Shown here: piece by piece, positions 8,141 through 15,704 of the stretch
Layout: every line of letters begins with the position of its first letter
Numbering within the stretch: position 1 is the stretch's first letter
Assembly: GCA_964540025.1 (NCBI GenBank)
Contig: CAZIKQ010000006.1
Coordinates: forward strand, 1-63,643
DNA length: 63,643 nucleotides
Reading direction: 5' to 3'
DNA from: RGIG250 sp964540025
GTDB taxonomy: Bacteria; Bacillota; Negativicutes; Selenomonadales; Selenomonadaceae
Made by a program: the position numbers and the translations under genes
Notes under the pieces: generated by a model
Told to the model about the DNA's origin: nothing
What the model saw: only the letters and a program-made list of their open reading frames with translations
The model's database searches: none

Positions 8141-9100
8141 TTAGCAGGAAAGAATTTCCTCAAACATTGCCAGGATACTCTCGCCGTAGTAATCCCCCGG
8201 AACCGCCCAACGGCCGTTCAATTCTGTCCAGGTGGTCAGGCATTTCTCCCCCTGGATCGCCCGCACCAGCTCGTAGCGGGGATCCACGATCTCCAGAGCC
8301 GGTCGCCTTGTAGAGCTGTAGGCCAGCAGATGCTGGATATGGGCCCGCACCCCGATTTCCGCCGTGGGAAAATATCCGCCCTTTACCGTCCGGCTGGTGG
8401 TCCCCAGTCCGCAGTAATTGTTCTGATCCGGCGTCACCGTGCCGCCGTAGCCAAAATAGCCGGTCTCCTTCAGGGCCTGGGCAAAAGCCACGTCTCCCCT
8501 GATCCCTTCTCTGGCCCCCTCGGCAAAATAATAGCGGACCAGCTCCTCCGGCGTTACCGACAGCTGGGGCTTCGGATTCCGCTCCAGCAGAAATTTTACG
8601 CACTGCTCCTCCGTGGCGATGGCCAGACCGTAGATGGTATTGCCGCCCCAATCCGCCGGGATAAGGGGATTTCCCATAGGGTCGTGGAGCTTCCTTGCCT
8701 TTTCCGCCGGGGAAAGCAGATCGTCAGGCGTCAGGGGCGGCAGTCCCTGCCTGGCCCGGCGGCGGTTTTCCCTGGCCAGGGCTTTTTCGGCCTTCTTCTT
8801 TTCCTTTTCCAGCCGCCGCTGCTCCCTTTGCAGCTCCTTCTGTTTCTCGGCTTCCGCCCGGGTCTCTGACCGCCTATCCCCTGCCTGCCCATCCTTTGCC
8901 TGCTTCGCCCTTACGGAGGCCCGCTGACCGGGATCAGTCACCACGATGGTTACGCCGGTTGACTTTCGTTCCTCCCGGCTCAAGGTCCGGGTTTGCGTCC
9001 CCGCCCCCTCTGACGCCTGTCCCGATTCTGACGCCTGCCCCCATCCGGGGAAAGAGAAAATTGCCATTGCCATACAGGCAGCAATAATTTTTTTCTTCAT
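8141..9100 (-). CDS. Secreted glucosaminidase-domain peptidoglycan hydrolase
   Basis: Exported protein of 319 residues. Signal peptide at 1-24 (KKK, a hydrophobic core, cleavage near GQASES). A long highly charged, probably coiled-coil region follows (about 75-125, rich in E, K, R and Q). The C-terminal catalytic domain (about 155-319) has FAQALKETGYF with the candidate catalytic Glu and NNYCGLG, typical of the endo-beta-N-acetylglucosaminidase (LytD/FlgJ-like) superfamily. It likely cleaves cell-wall glycan. It sits 36 bp downstream of the ubiB-like gene. There is no LysM or SH3 domain, so the charged linker may act as the wall spacer. Confidence 0.88.
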   Translation of the reverse strand: MKKKIIAACMAMAIFSFPGWGQASESGQASEGAGTQTRTLSREERKSTGVTIVVTDPGQRASVRAKQAKDGQAGDRRSETRAEAEKQKELQREQRRLEKEKKKAEKALARENRRRARQGLPPLTPDDLLSPAEKARKLHDPMGNPLIPADWGGNTIYGLAIATEEQCVKFLLERNPKPQLSVTPEELVRYYFAEGAREGIRGDVAFAQALKETGYFGYGGTVTPDQNNYCGLGTTSRTVKGGYFPTAEIGVRAHIQHLLAYSSTRRPALEIVDPRYELVRAIQGEKCLTTWTELNGRWAVPGDYYGESILAMFEEILSC

Positions 9101-9124
9101 GCCATGGACCTCATAAAAATCCCT

Positions 9125-10396
9125 TCAAAAACAGTAGGCGGTAAAATATATCAGATAACACCCGGCAATGAGCCACTCCCTCCGGGAAACCTCCCGGCCC
9201 TGCCCCGAAAGGAGCCGCAAAATAAGCTGTCCCGCCAAAGCCGCCCCGATCCCCGCCGTCAGATTATGGCTCAGAGCCGCCAGCAGCGAGGCCGCCACCA
9301 CGAGCCCTGATTCCGCCGCCTGGCCATCCCCGGAAGCGCTCGCCGTCAAAGCCCCCAGAGCCCTGACAGTGAGAAATCCCCCCAGCCAAATATAGAGGGG
9401 AGCAATTATTCCGGGACACTCCGCCACGCTTCTGGCTAGGGGGGCGGAAAAGAGTAGCAGGATTGCTCCCAATCCCATACCGTAACGGTCGCCCCCCGCC
9501 GGGCGGCTGCCCTCGCCGCTTTCCAGCAGGGTCAGGGGAGAAACCGTAACCGGCCCGGAACCGAGGCAGGCGGACACCACCCCGAGAAATGATGCCTTGC
9601 CATTTAAGCCTGCCGCCTGGTCAAAATCAGCTTCCTTCCCCGCTTCAACCGCCGCGGTCTGAAAAACTGCCGCGGTCATTGTCCCCATTGTGATCCCAAT
9701 GGTCGCCGCCGGAAGGAAAATCTCCCCTGGGGCGGCCATAACTATTTCCCAGGCTCCGGGAAAATCAAAGGCAAACCAGACCTTTCCCAAATCCGCCGGA
9801 AAAGGAAGGGCGAAAATCCCGCGATCAAAATCAATAAAGCCTTCCCCGGCTGCCAGCAAAAAGGCAAAAAGCAAGCCTCCGGCGAGGGTGTACCCCTTCG
9901 TTGATTTTCCGGCCCGCAGGATTCCCATGACCAGCAGGGTCAAAACCGTCACCAGCGCCGCCGGAGCCAGCAGGTTACCCAGCTGGCTGTGGGTCATGAC
10001 CGCCGGCAGGATGATCCCGCCGTTGGCCAGACCGTCTGAAAGCAGCAGCAGGGCAAAGCCCAGCCCGGCGGTCGAAGCGGTAACGCTCCGAAACCTTTTC
10101 GTACAGCCGGCCAGAAGCTTTCCCACCGGCAGGGCCAGCAGCGCCCCCAACAGCAGGATGACCCTGGCCGCTCCATGACCGAGGCCCATGATATACACGG
10201 AGGAGAAAACAAGCTCCCCGGTGAGGGCATATTCCGGCGCCATTATGAACCGTTCCGACAGCAGAACCGACAGACAGACGGTAAGAATCGTAGCAATATA
10301 CGCCCCAAACCAATCGGCCCCCGCCCGGTTCAGCAGATCAACCGTCAGGATCAATCCGGGCAGCAGCGCCAGGATACGGGCAAAACCGTTCATCAT
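9125..10396 (-). CDS. Polytopic membrane protein, divergent NCS2/AzgA-like permease
   Basis: About 423 residues, almost entirely hydrophobic with roughly a dozen membrane segments. Segment order and spacing recall the AzgA/NCS2 purine permeases: an early ALTGELVFSSVYIMG block, GLGFALLLLSDGLANGGI, and SACLGSGPVTVSPLTLLESGEG at the place where AzgA has its GTSTVTTY-ESAAG motif. Key purine-binding residues do not align convincingly, so the substrate is open. The start at 10396 (ATGATG behind GGGGGGA) is preferred over a frame that begins at 10486 inside a repeat. It is 24 bp upstream of the glucosaminidase gene on the same strand. Confidence 0.6.
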   Translation of the reverse strand: MMNGFARILALLPGLILTVDLLNRAGADWFGAYIATILTVCLSVLLSERFIMAPEYALTGELVFSSVYIMGLGHGAARVILLLGALLALPVGKLLAGCTKRFRSVTASTAGLGFALLLLSDGLANGGIILPAVMTHSQLGNLLAPAALVTVLTLLVMGILRAGKSTKGYTLAGGLLFAFLLAAGEGFIDFDRGIFALPFPADLGKVWFAFDFPGAWEIVMAAPGEIFLPAATIGITMGTMTAAVFQTAAVEAGKEADFDQAAGLNGKASFLGVVSACLGSGPVTVSPLTLLESGEGSRPAGGDRYGMGLGAILLLFSAPLARSVAECPGIIAPLYIWLGGFLTVRALGALTASASGDGQAAESGLVVAASLLAALSHNLTAGIGAALAGQLILRLLSGQGREVSRREWLIAGCYLIYFTAYCF

Positions 10397-10466
10397 CTTC
10401 CCCCCGGCCGCCTGCGAAGCATGACGCAGGCCAACAATCTGTCCCACTAATAAAAATCTGCCCCTA

Positions 10467-10526
10467 ATTATAACGCAGTTGTTCAAAAATTGCGATGCAA
10501 TTTATTCCTCTTTGCGTTCAACGGCT
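10467..10526 (+). repeat. Family B intergenic repeat copy
   Basis: Reads TATAACGCAGTTGTTC ... GCGTTCAACGGC, matching the tandem units at 42435-42573 at both ends with a different hairpin middle (AATTGCGATGCAATT). It lies in the 343-bp gap between the permease and hpt genes. The rest of that gap holds the hairpin GCCTGC/GCAGGC (10570-10590) and the hpt promoter. Confidence 0.6.
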
Positions 10527-10677
10527 AAGTCAATATCGTCCCGCCATGTCAGCTGACAGATTTCCCAAAGCCTGCTAAACTGACGCAGGCGCATTTTTAG
10601 CCGTTATACCCTGAAATTTCTCCTTTTGTGACAGTTAAAAAATTTTCCGGCTGAAGCCCGGCTGAATCGATACCCCA

Positions 10678-10706
10678 TTGATTTCTTTTGCCTTTTTGGC
10701 TATACT
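10678..10706 (+). promoter_or_regulatory. Sigma-70-type promoter for hpt
   Basis: TTGATT, a 17-bp spacer and TATACT, 34 bp upstream of the ATG, with AGGAGGTG as the ribosome site. Confidence 0.65.
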
Positions 10707-10739
10707 CCTACTCAAAGGATCCTGTCAGGAGGTGATAAC

Positions 10740-11084
10740 ATGACGATCGAGGAATGCTACAACACTTTGGGCGGAAATTATAAAAACGCCCTGTCCCGCC
10801 TTATGAACGATAACCTGATAAAGCGTTTCATCCTGAAATTTCCCGCCGATAAAAGCTACGGGAACATGGTAGCCGCCATGGAGGCTCATGACACCGACGT
10901 GGCTTTCCGGGAGGCCCATACCCTGAAAGGCGTGAGCCGCAATCTCGCCTTTGATCAGCTGGACAGCAGCGTCAGCGAGATCACGGAGCACCTGCGGGCC
11001 GGGGACCTGGAAGCCGCCGCGAAGCTGCTGCCCAGAGTCACCGCCGACTACGAGCTGGTTATCAACACCCTGGCAAAGCTTTAA
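10740..11084 (+). CDS. Orphan Hpt (histidine phosphotransfer) domain protein
   Basis: Single-domain protein of 114 residues. REAHTLKGVSRNL contains the phospho-accepting His60 in the H-x-LKG context of Hpt domains, in an otherwise all-helical sequence. Hpt proteins relay phosphate between hybrid histidine kinases and response regulators. No kinase or receiver gene lies in the window, so its partners are elsewhere. It is a plus-strand gene in a mostly minus-strand region, has its own promoter and a ribosome site (AGGAGGTG), and is followed by a terminator-like hairpin, so it appears monocistronic. Confidence 0.9.
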   Translation: MTIEECYNTLGGNYKNALSRLMNDNLIKRFILKFPADKSYGNMVAAMEAHDTDVAFREAHTLKGVSRNLAFDQLDSSVSEITEHLRAGDLEAAAKLLPRVTADYELVINTLAKL

Positions 11085-11177
11085 GGCAATCCGGCAGGAC
11101 AGGCCAAATGACCGGGGATAAGCTTGCCAAAGGGAAAAATTTATGGGCAGAAAATAATCCCCCGCCGAAAATAAAAT

Positions 11178-11218
11178 CATCACCGGCGTTCTCTCGGACT
11201 CCGGTGAATTTGTTTTTG
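11178..11218 (+). terminator. Terminator-like hairpin after hpt
   Basis: TCACCGG ... CCGGTGA stem followed by ATTTGTTTTT. It isolates hpt from the downstream recombinase. Confidence 0.6.
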
Positions 11219-11231
11219 CTGTGATAACGCT

Positions 11232-12233
11232 ATGGAAAAAAACGAAAAAAACTACGATCCGTCTTTTCAAATCCAAAACAGCTCCGTCATCGAGAGCAAC
11301 ACCGCCCTCTCCGAAAAAAGCCGGGTCCGCATGGAAAGCTACCGGGCGGAAAATACCATCAAAGCCTACAGCGCGGACTGGCGGGATTTCTGCGACTGGT
11401 GCAAAGCGAAGGACGCGCCGGTCCTGCCAACCACCCCGGAAACCATCGTCAACTACATAAACGATCTGGCGGACAACGCCAGGGCCAATACCGTAGCCCG
11501 GCGGATCACCGCCATCAGTGAAAATCACATCGCCGCCGGCTACGACCGGGAGTTCAACCCGGCCAAATCCGGTCTCGTCTCCGCGGCCATGCGCTCTATC
11601 CGCCGGGAAAAGGGAACGTTTCAAAAGGGAAAGCAGCCCATCCTGCTGGAAACAATCAAGCTCCTTTCCCAATGCTTCCGGGGCTTTGAGGACCTGACCC
11701 ACCTGCGGGACAGGGCGCTCCTCTGGCTGGGCTTCGCCGGGGCCTTCCGCCGCTCCGAGCTGGTGGCCGTGACTATCGAGGACCTGACCTTCACGCCTCA
11801 GGGACTCATCGTGTTCATTCCCCGAGCCAAGGGCGACCAGACGGGCCAGGGCTCAACCATCGCCATTCCCTTCGCCCCCGAGCCGGACATCTGCCCCGTC
11901 CGGGCCGTGAAGTCCTGGATCGAGGCCGCCGGGCTGGAATCCGGCCCCCTGTTCCACGCCTTTACCAAAAACGGCGGCCTCCGCCGCGGGGCACTGTCGG
12001 ATAAGTCAGTGGCCAACATCGTAAAGGAATACGTGGAAAAGGCCGGGCTTGACCCAAAAGAATTTTCCGGCCACAGCCTGCGGCGGGGATTCGCCACCAG
12101 CGCCGCTCAGCACGACGTGACCACCCTGGGCATTATGAAGCAGACGCGGCACAAATCGGAAAAGATGGTTCACCGCTACATCGAACAGGGAAAGCTTTTC
12201 AAGGACAACCCCCTGGACAAAATGTTCCGCTGA
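11232..12233 (+). CDS. Tyrosine-type site-specific recombinase
   Basis: Protein of 333 residues with an N-terminal SAM-like core-binding domain (about 35-120) and a C-terminal catalytic domain. Active-site residues are intact: Arg in AFRRSELVA (about 181), Lys in RAKGDQT, GHSLRRGF (H-x-x-R), His in QTRHKS, and the nucleophile in HRYIEQ (Tyr316). Such enzymes resolve, integrate or invert DNA through a phosphotyrosine intermediate. The ribosome site is weak. No phage, transposon cargo, tRNA-edge integration or paired att repeats are visible within several kb, so its target is unknown. It is not obviously XerC/D, which are shorter and more conserved. Confidence 0.92.
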   Translation: MEKNEKNYDPSFQIQNSSVIESNTALSEKSRVRMESYRAENTIKAYSADWRDFCDWCKAKDAPVLPTTPETIVNYINDLADNARANTVARRITAISENHIAAGYDREFNPAKSGLVSAAMRSIRREKGTFQKGKQPILLETIKLLSQCFRGFEDLTHLRDRALLWLGFAGAFRRSELVAVTIEDLTFTPQGLIVFIPRAKGDQTGQGSTIAIPFAPEPDICPVRAVKSWIEAAGLESGPLFHAFTKNGGLRRGALSDKSVANIVKEYVEKAGLDPKEFSGHSLRRGFATSAAQHDVTTLGIMKQTRHKSEKMVHRYIEQGKLFKDNPLDKMFR

Positions 12234-12243
12234 AAATTACCGC

Positions 12244-12295
12244 AAAAAAACAGGACAGTCACCGGGAAGCTCCCGTCTGACTGTCCTGTTTTTTT
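12244..12295. terminator. Bidirectional terminator between recombinase and ilvA
   Basis: ACAGGACAGTCA ... TGACTGTCCTGT inverted repeat with an A-run on one side and a T-run on the other. It serves the converging recombinase and ilvA transcripts. Confidence 0.9.
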
Positions 12296-12304
12296 CAGTA
12301 TACC

Positions 12305-13576
12305 TTAGTACACCTTTGTTATATCGTAGCCTTCGGCCTTCATGGCCTCCACGATCCGCTGTATGTGCTCCGGCCCGTTAGTCTCTACCGTTACTCCCAG
12401 CATTACCTTCTTGAAGCTGTCCGTGACCATGGCCTGATTGTGATCGAGATGGATGACGTTTGCATTCAGCCGGGCCAGGATACTGGCGATGGCCAGCAGC
12501 TGGCCGGGTTTGTCCGGCAGGGGCACGGAGAAGCAGAACTCGCGGCCCCGGGCGATAATCGCCTTGTCGATAAGGGCGGAAATGGTGGATATGTCGATAT
12601 TGCCGCCGGAAACGATAGCGACGACCTTCTTATGCTTGAAGGGAAGCTTGGTAAGGGCCGCCAGGCTCAGGACCCCGGCCCCCTCCGCAATGAGCTTGTG
12701 CTTCTCGATGAGCGACAGCAGCGCCGACATTATCTCCATCTCGGAAACGGTGATAATGCCATCCAGATACTTCCGGCAAAAAGCGAAGGTCAGGCTCCCC
12801 GGAGTCTTCACCGCGCAGCCATCGGCAACCGTATCCACCGACTCCAGACTTACCACCTTGTCCGCCTTGAAGGAAGCGTCCATACAGGGGGCTCCCTCCG
12901 GCTCCACCCCGTAAACGAGAATATTTGGATTCAGGGCTTTCGTGGCCAGGGCAACGCCGGAAGCAAAGCCGCCGCCGCCAATGGGAACGAGGATGCAGTC
13001 AGCATCCTTGCACTCATCGACAATTTCCATGGCGGCGGTTCCCTGGCCCAGGAGAACCTCCAGGTCATTGAAGGGATGGATATAGACATAGCCATGCTCT
13101 TCCCTGAGCTCCTGGGCCTTGGCCGCCGCATCGTCAAAGGTGTCCCCGTGAAGCACTACCTCCACGCCGTAGGCGCGGGTGGCCTCCACCTTCAAAATCG
13201 GGGTTGTGGCCGGCATACAGATAACGGCGTGTACCCCCAGCTCCCGGGCGGCATAGGCCACGCCCTGAGCATGGTTACCGGCGCTGGCGGTAATGATTCC
13301 CTTTTCCTTCTGCTCTTTGGTCAGCTGGCTGATGCAGTTATAGGCTCCACGGAGCTTGAAGGAGCCTGTTTTCTGGAGATTTTCCGGCTTGATGAGCACC
13401 GTGTTTTCCGCCAGCTCGGAAAAATACTCGCTTTCAATCAGCTTTGTCTTTCGGATCACGCCGTCCAGCTGCTTGCAGGCCCGGTATATGTCGGCAATAT
13501 TCGTACCGGCGACGATTTCCTCAACCGTCCGGGCCCCATTCTGTCCTTCCGGCATTTTTTCTTCTGCTTCTGTCAT
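12305..13576 (-). CDS. ilvA: Threonine ammonia-lyase with C-terminal ACT-like domain
   Basis: PLP enzyme deaminating threonine to 2-oxobutanoate, the entry to isoleucine synthesis or a catabolic step. Of 423 residues, the PLP lysine lies in TGSFKLRGAYN near 70, the phosphate-binding glycine loop is GGGGFASG near 200, and SGGNID lies near 325. The last 80 residues form an ACT-like regulatory domain (LPDKPGQLLAIASILA). The single ACT domain and length fit the TdcB-like/IlvA1 group rather than the double-ACT E. coli IlvA. The start has AGAAGGAAT upstream. It follows mscL by one base on the same strand. Confidence 0.94.
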   Translation of the reverse strand: MTEAEEKMPEGQNGARTVEEIVAGTNIADIYRACKQLDGVIRKTKLIESEYFSELAENTVLIKPENLQKTGSFKLRGAYNCISQLTKEQKEKGIITASAGNHAQGVAYAARELGVHAVICMPATTPILKVEATRAYGVEVVLHGDTFDDAAAKAQELREEHGYVYIHPFNDLEVLLGQGTAAMEIVDECKDADCILVPIGGGGFASGVALATKALNPNILVYGVEPEGAPCMDASFKADKVVSLESVDTVADGCAVKTPGSLTFAFCRKYLDGIITVSEMEIMSALLSLIEKHKLIAEGAGVLSLAALTKLPFKHKKVVAIVSGGNIDISTISALIDKAIIARGREFCFSVPLPDKPGQLLAIASILARLNANVIHLDHNQAMVTDSFKKVMLGVTVETNGPEHIQRIVEAMKAEGYDITKVY

Positions 13577-13577
13577 T

Positions 13578-14030
13578 TTATTCCTTCTCTTTCGTTTCTA
13601 ACTCAGCGGTGCAGTGAGGGCAGCGGGTGGCGTCGGCGGCGATCACCTCGCGGCAGTAGGGGCAGCGGCGAGGCTCAGCCGGCGGCGGCGGAGCAGGCAT
13701 CAGGCGGTTTATCTGCCTTACTACCACAAACAGGGAAAAGGCGATGATCAAAAACTCAATGATCGTGTCGATCAAAGCCCCGTAGGCAATGACCGGGACA
13801 TTTGCCGCCTGAGCCTCGGCCAAAGTTTCCACCGGCTTTGAGCCCAGACTGATAAAAAGGTTGGAAAAATTACTGCCGCCGGTGAGGCAGCCCATGATCG
13901 GAGAGATGATATTACTTACGATCCCGTTGACAATCTTCCCGAAAGCGCCGCCGATAACAACGCCCACCGCCAGATCCACCACATTGCCCCGGAGAGCAAA
14001 TTTCTTAAATTCTTCGATAAAACCAGCCAT
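13578..14030 (-). CDS. mscL: MscL mechanosensitive channel with C-terminal zinc ribbon
   Basis: Large-conductance mechanosensitive channel releasing solutes under osmotic shock. The start at 14030 (AAGGGAGAATACACA before ATG) gives MAGFIEEFKKFALRGNVVDL, the canonical N-terminus. TM1 (about 16-42) and TM2 (about 80-105) are clear. Beyond the usual helical bundle the protein carries CPYC-x10-CPHC (about 122-139), a zinc-ribbon-like extension that standard MscL (about 135 residues) lacks. It lies between the SCIFF maturase and ilvA on the same strand. Confidence 0.95.
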   Translation of the reverse strand: MAGFIEEFKKFALRGNVVDLAVGVVIGGAFGKIVNGIVSNIISPIMGCLTGGSNFSNLFISLGSKPVETLAEAQAANVPVIAYGALIDTIIEFLIIAFSLFVVVRQINRLMPAPPPPAEPRRCPYCREVIAADATRCPHCTAELETKEKE

Positions 14031-14072
14031 TGTGTATTCTCCCTTCTCCAATGCCTTACAACGCCTTCAAAC

Positions 14073-15446
14073 CTATGCTTCACCCTTTTCCCGGGCCATT
14101 ACCGCCTGAACGTAAATGGCGCATTCCAGGCGCTTTTTCTGCAGCTCACAGCCCACTTCGTAAGGCTGGTAAATATCTCCGTGGAACAAGTCCGCATTGG
14201 CGTGACAGCCGCCGGAGCAGTAAAATCTCGCCCAGCAGCCGGCGCATTTTTTCTTGTTGAGGACATGGGCGTTGCGGAACCTCCGGGGCAGCTCCTCATT
14301 CTCCACGTCCGTCCAGACCGTTCCCAGCTTGTAGCCGGTCCGGCCGACGAACTGATGGCAGGGATAAAGGTCGCCGTTAGCCGCCACGGCAAAGTATTCG
14401 TGTCCGGCCCCGCAACCGGCCAGACGCTTGGCCACGCAGGGGCCGTTGGAAAGATCCATATTGAAGTGGAAGAAGAAAAATCCCTTTCCCTCCGCCCGGC
14501 GTTTCAGGTATTCCGCCGTAAGCTTATCGTATTCGGCAAAAATCCTGGGCAGGTGCTCCCGGGTAATGGCAAAGGGAGAATCCTTCAACACTACCGGCTC
14601 CACGCTGAGGATGTCAAAGCCCTCTTCCGCCATGGAGATAACATCATTGGTGAAATCAAGATTTTCCGCCGTATAGGTGCCCCGGAGAAAGTAATCCTTT
14701 CCGTCCCGGGAATCGACCATCTGCCGGAAATTGGCCACACAGCGGTCGTAGGTGCCGTTGCCCCCGGCGTCAGGCCGCATATTGTCGTGAACTTCCTTGC
14801 GGCCGTCCAGGCTCAGCACCAAACTTATATTATTGTCGTTGAGCCACCGGCGGTTCTCCTCATTCAGCAGCAGACCGTTGGTGGTAAGAGTCAGCTTAAA
14901 CTGTTTACCCGTCTCCTTCTCCCGCTGGCGGACATACCCGGTAACCTCCTTGATCATGGGCATATTCATCAGGGGCTCGCCGCCGAAGAAGTCAATTTCG
15001 CAGTGCTTTCTGGCTCCGCAATGGTCGACGATGTAGTCCACGGCCGCCTTGCCGGTTTCCGGGCTCATGAGCTGCCGGACGCCGGAGTACTCGCCGGTGC
15101 CGCCGAAGCAATACTTGCAGCGGAGGTTGCAGTCATGGGCTACCATCAGGCAAAGGGACTTCACCAGTCCCTGCCGGGCAAATACCGGGGGAACATCAAT
15201 ATCCGGGGCAAAGAGCAGCTGCTGGTCGATGAGCTGTCTGAGCTCACCGAGGCACTCAGTCAGCTCCCCTCGGTCGTACTTACCGGACAGAGCCGCCAGG
15301 ACAGCGTCATCATTGCTGCCTTCAAAGGTATCCATGATATCGTAAATCATTTCATCTACCAGATGGACGGCGCCGCTGTTTACGTCCACCAGCACCCAGT
15401 CCTCGCCCTGGCGGAACTTATGAATTTTTTCTTTCCTATCGGTCAC
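14073..15446 (-). CDS. scfB: Radical SAM maturase of the SCIFF peptide
   Basis: Radical SAM/SPASM enzyme that installs thioether cross-links in the SCIFF precursor peptide. Of 457 residues: an N-terminal RiPP-recognition-like segment (about 1-90), the cluster motif CNLRCKYC (Cys106, 110, 113), GGEP at about 147, and a C-terminal SPASM region with many cysteines (CGAGH, CHQF, CAGCWARFYCSGGCH). A GTG start at 15446 behind GGGAGAGG is preferred. The longer frame to 15488 would run through the terminator hairpin that follows the peptide gene. The precursor gene lies 66 bp upstream. The function of the mature peptide is not established. Confidence 0.95.
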   Translation of the reverse strand: MTDRKEKIHKFRQGEDWVLVDVNSGAVHLVDEMIYDIMDTFEGSNDDAVLAALSGKYDRGELTECLGELRQLIDQQLLFAPDIDVPPVFARQGLVKSLCLMVAHDCNLRCKYCFGGTGEYSGVRQLMSPETGKAAVDYIVDHCGARKHCEIDFFGGEPLMNMPMIKEVTGYVRQREKETGKQFKLTLTTNGLLLNEENRRWLNDNNISLVLSLDGRKEVHDNMRPDAGGNGTYDRCVANFRQMVDSRDGKDYFLRGTYTAENLDFTNDVISMAEEGFDILSVEPVVLKDSPFAITREHLPRIFAEYDKLTAEYLKRRAEGKGFFFFHFNMDLSNGPCVAKRLAGCGAGHEYFAVAANGDLYPCHQFVGRTGYKLGTVWTDVENEELPRRFRNAHVLNKKKCAGCWARFYCSGGCHANADLFHGDIYQPYEVGCELQKKRLECAIYVQAVMAREKGEA

Positions 15447-15469
15447 TGAAAAACCTCTCCCAAAATTTC

Positions 15470-15506
15470 CAAAAAAAAGCGCTGCCACCCGCAGGCAGCA
15501 GCGCTT
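15470..15506 (-). terminator. Terminator/attenuator between scfA and scfB
   Basis: On the minus strand AAGCGCTGC ... GCAGCGCTT followed by TTTTTTTT, starting 7 bp after the peptide stop codon and ending before the maturase start. It should make short peptide-only mRNAs in excess over read-through mRNAs that include the maturase. Confidence 0.85.
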
Positions 15507-15512
15507 CCCTGG

Positions 15513-15650
15513 TTACTTCTCGCAAACCTGGTTGCCAACCGTGCAGGAGGTCTTGCAGGCCGACTGGCAGGAGGCCTGGCACTCGCCGCAGCCGCCGGTC
15601 TTCAGGGTCTTCTGAAGGGTCGGCTTGTTGACCGTCTTAATGTGTTTCAT
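15513..15650 (-). CDS. scfA: SCIFF ranthipeptide precursor (six cysteines in forty-five residues)
   Basis: A 45-residue peptide beginning MKHIKTVNKPTLQKTL and ending TVGNQVCEK, with exactly six cysteines at 21, 24, 28, 32, 36 and 43. This matches the SCIFF family definition and its conserved KHIKT leader. The start at 15650 has GGAGG eight bases upstream. An in-frame ATG two codons earlier is too close to that site. The adjacent radical SAM gene is the cognate maturase, so the product should be a thioether-bridged peptide. The cellular role of SCIFF peptides is unknown. Near-universal retention in Clostridia suggests housekeeping or signalling rather than antibiosis. Confidence 0.96.
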   Translation of the reverse strand: MKHIKTVNKPTLQKTLKTGGCGECQASCQSACKTSCTVGNQVCEK

Positions 15651-15704
15651 GGACATATCCTCCTTCTTTATTTCTTATGTTGAACTTAAAGAGTCCGTTA
15701 TATT

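Noticed and set aside
10725..11702. 325-codon minus-strand frame over hpt and the recombinase
   Set aside because: Both plus-strand genes carry catalytic motifs. This frame does not.
11084..12300. Attachment sites for the tyrosine recombinase
   Set aside because: No paired direct or inverted repeats with a core were found around the gene. The only inverted repeat is the terminator.
12365..13747. 460-codon open frame opposite ilvA and mscL
   Set aside because: Antisense to two well-supported genes and without family features.
15488..15488. Upstream ATG for the SCIFF maturase
   Set aside because: It would translate through the terminator stem. The GTG at 15446 has a proper ribosome site and gives the family N-terminus.
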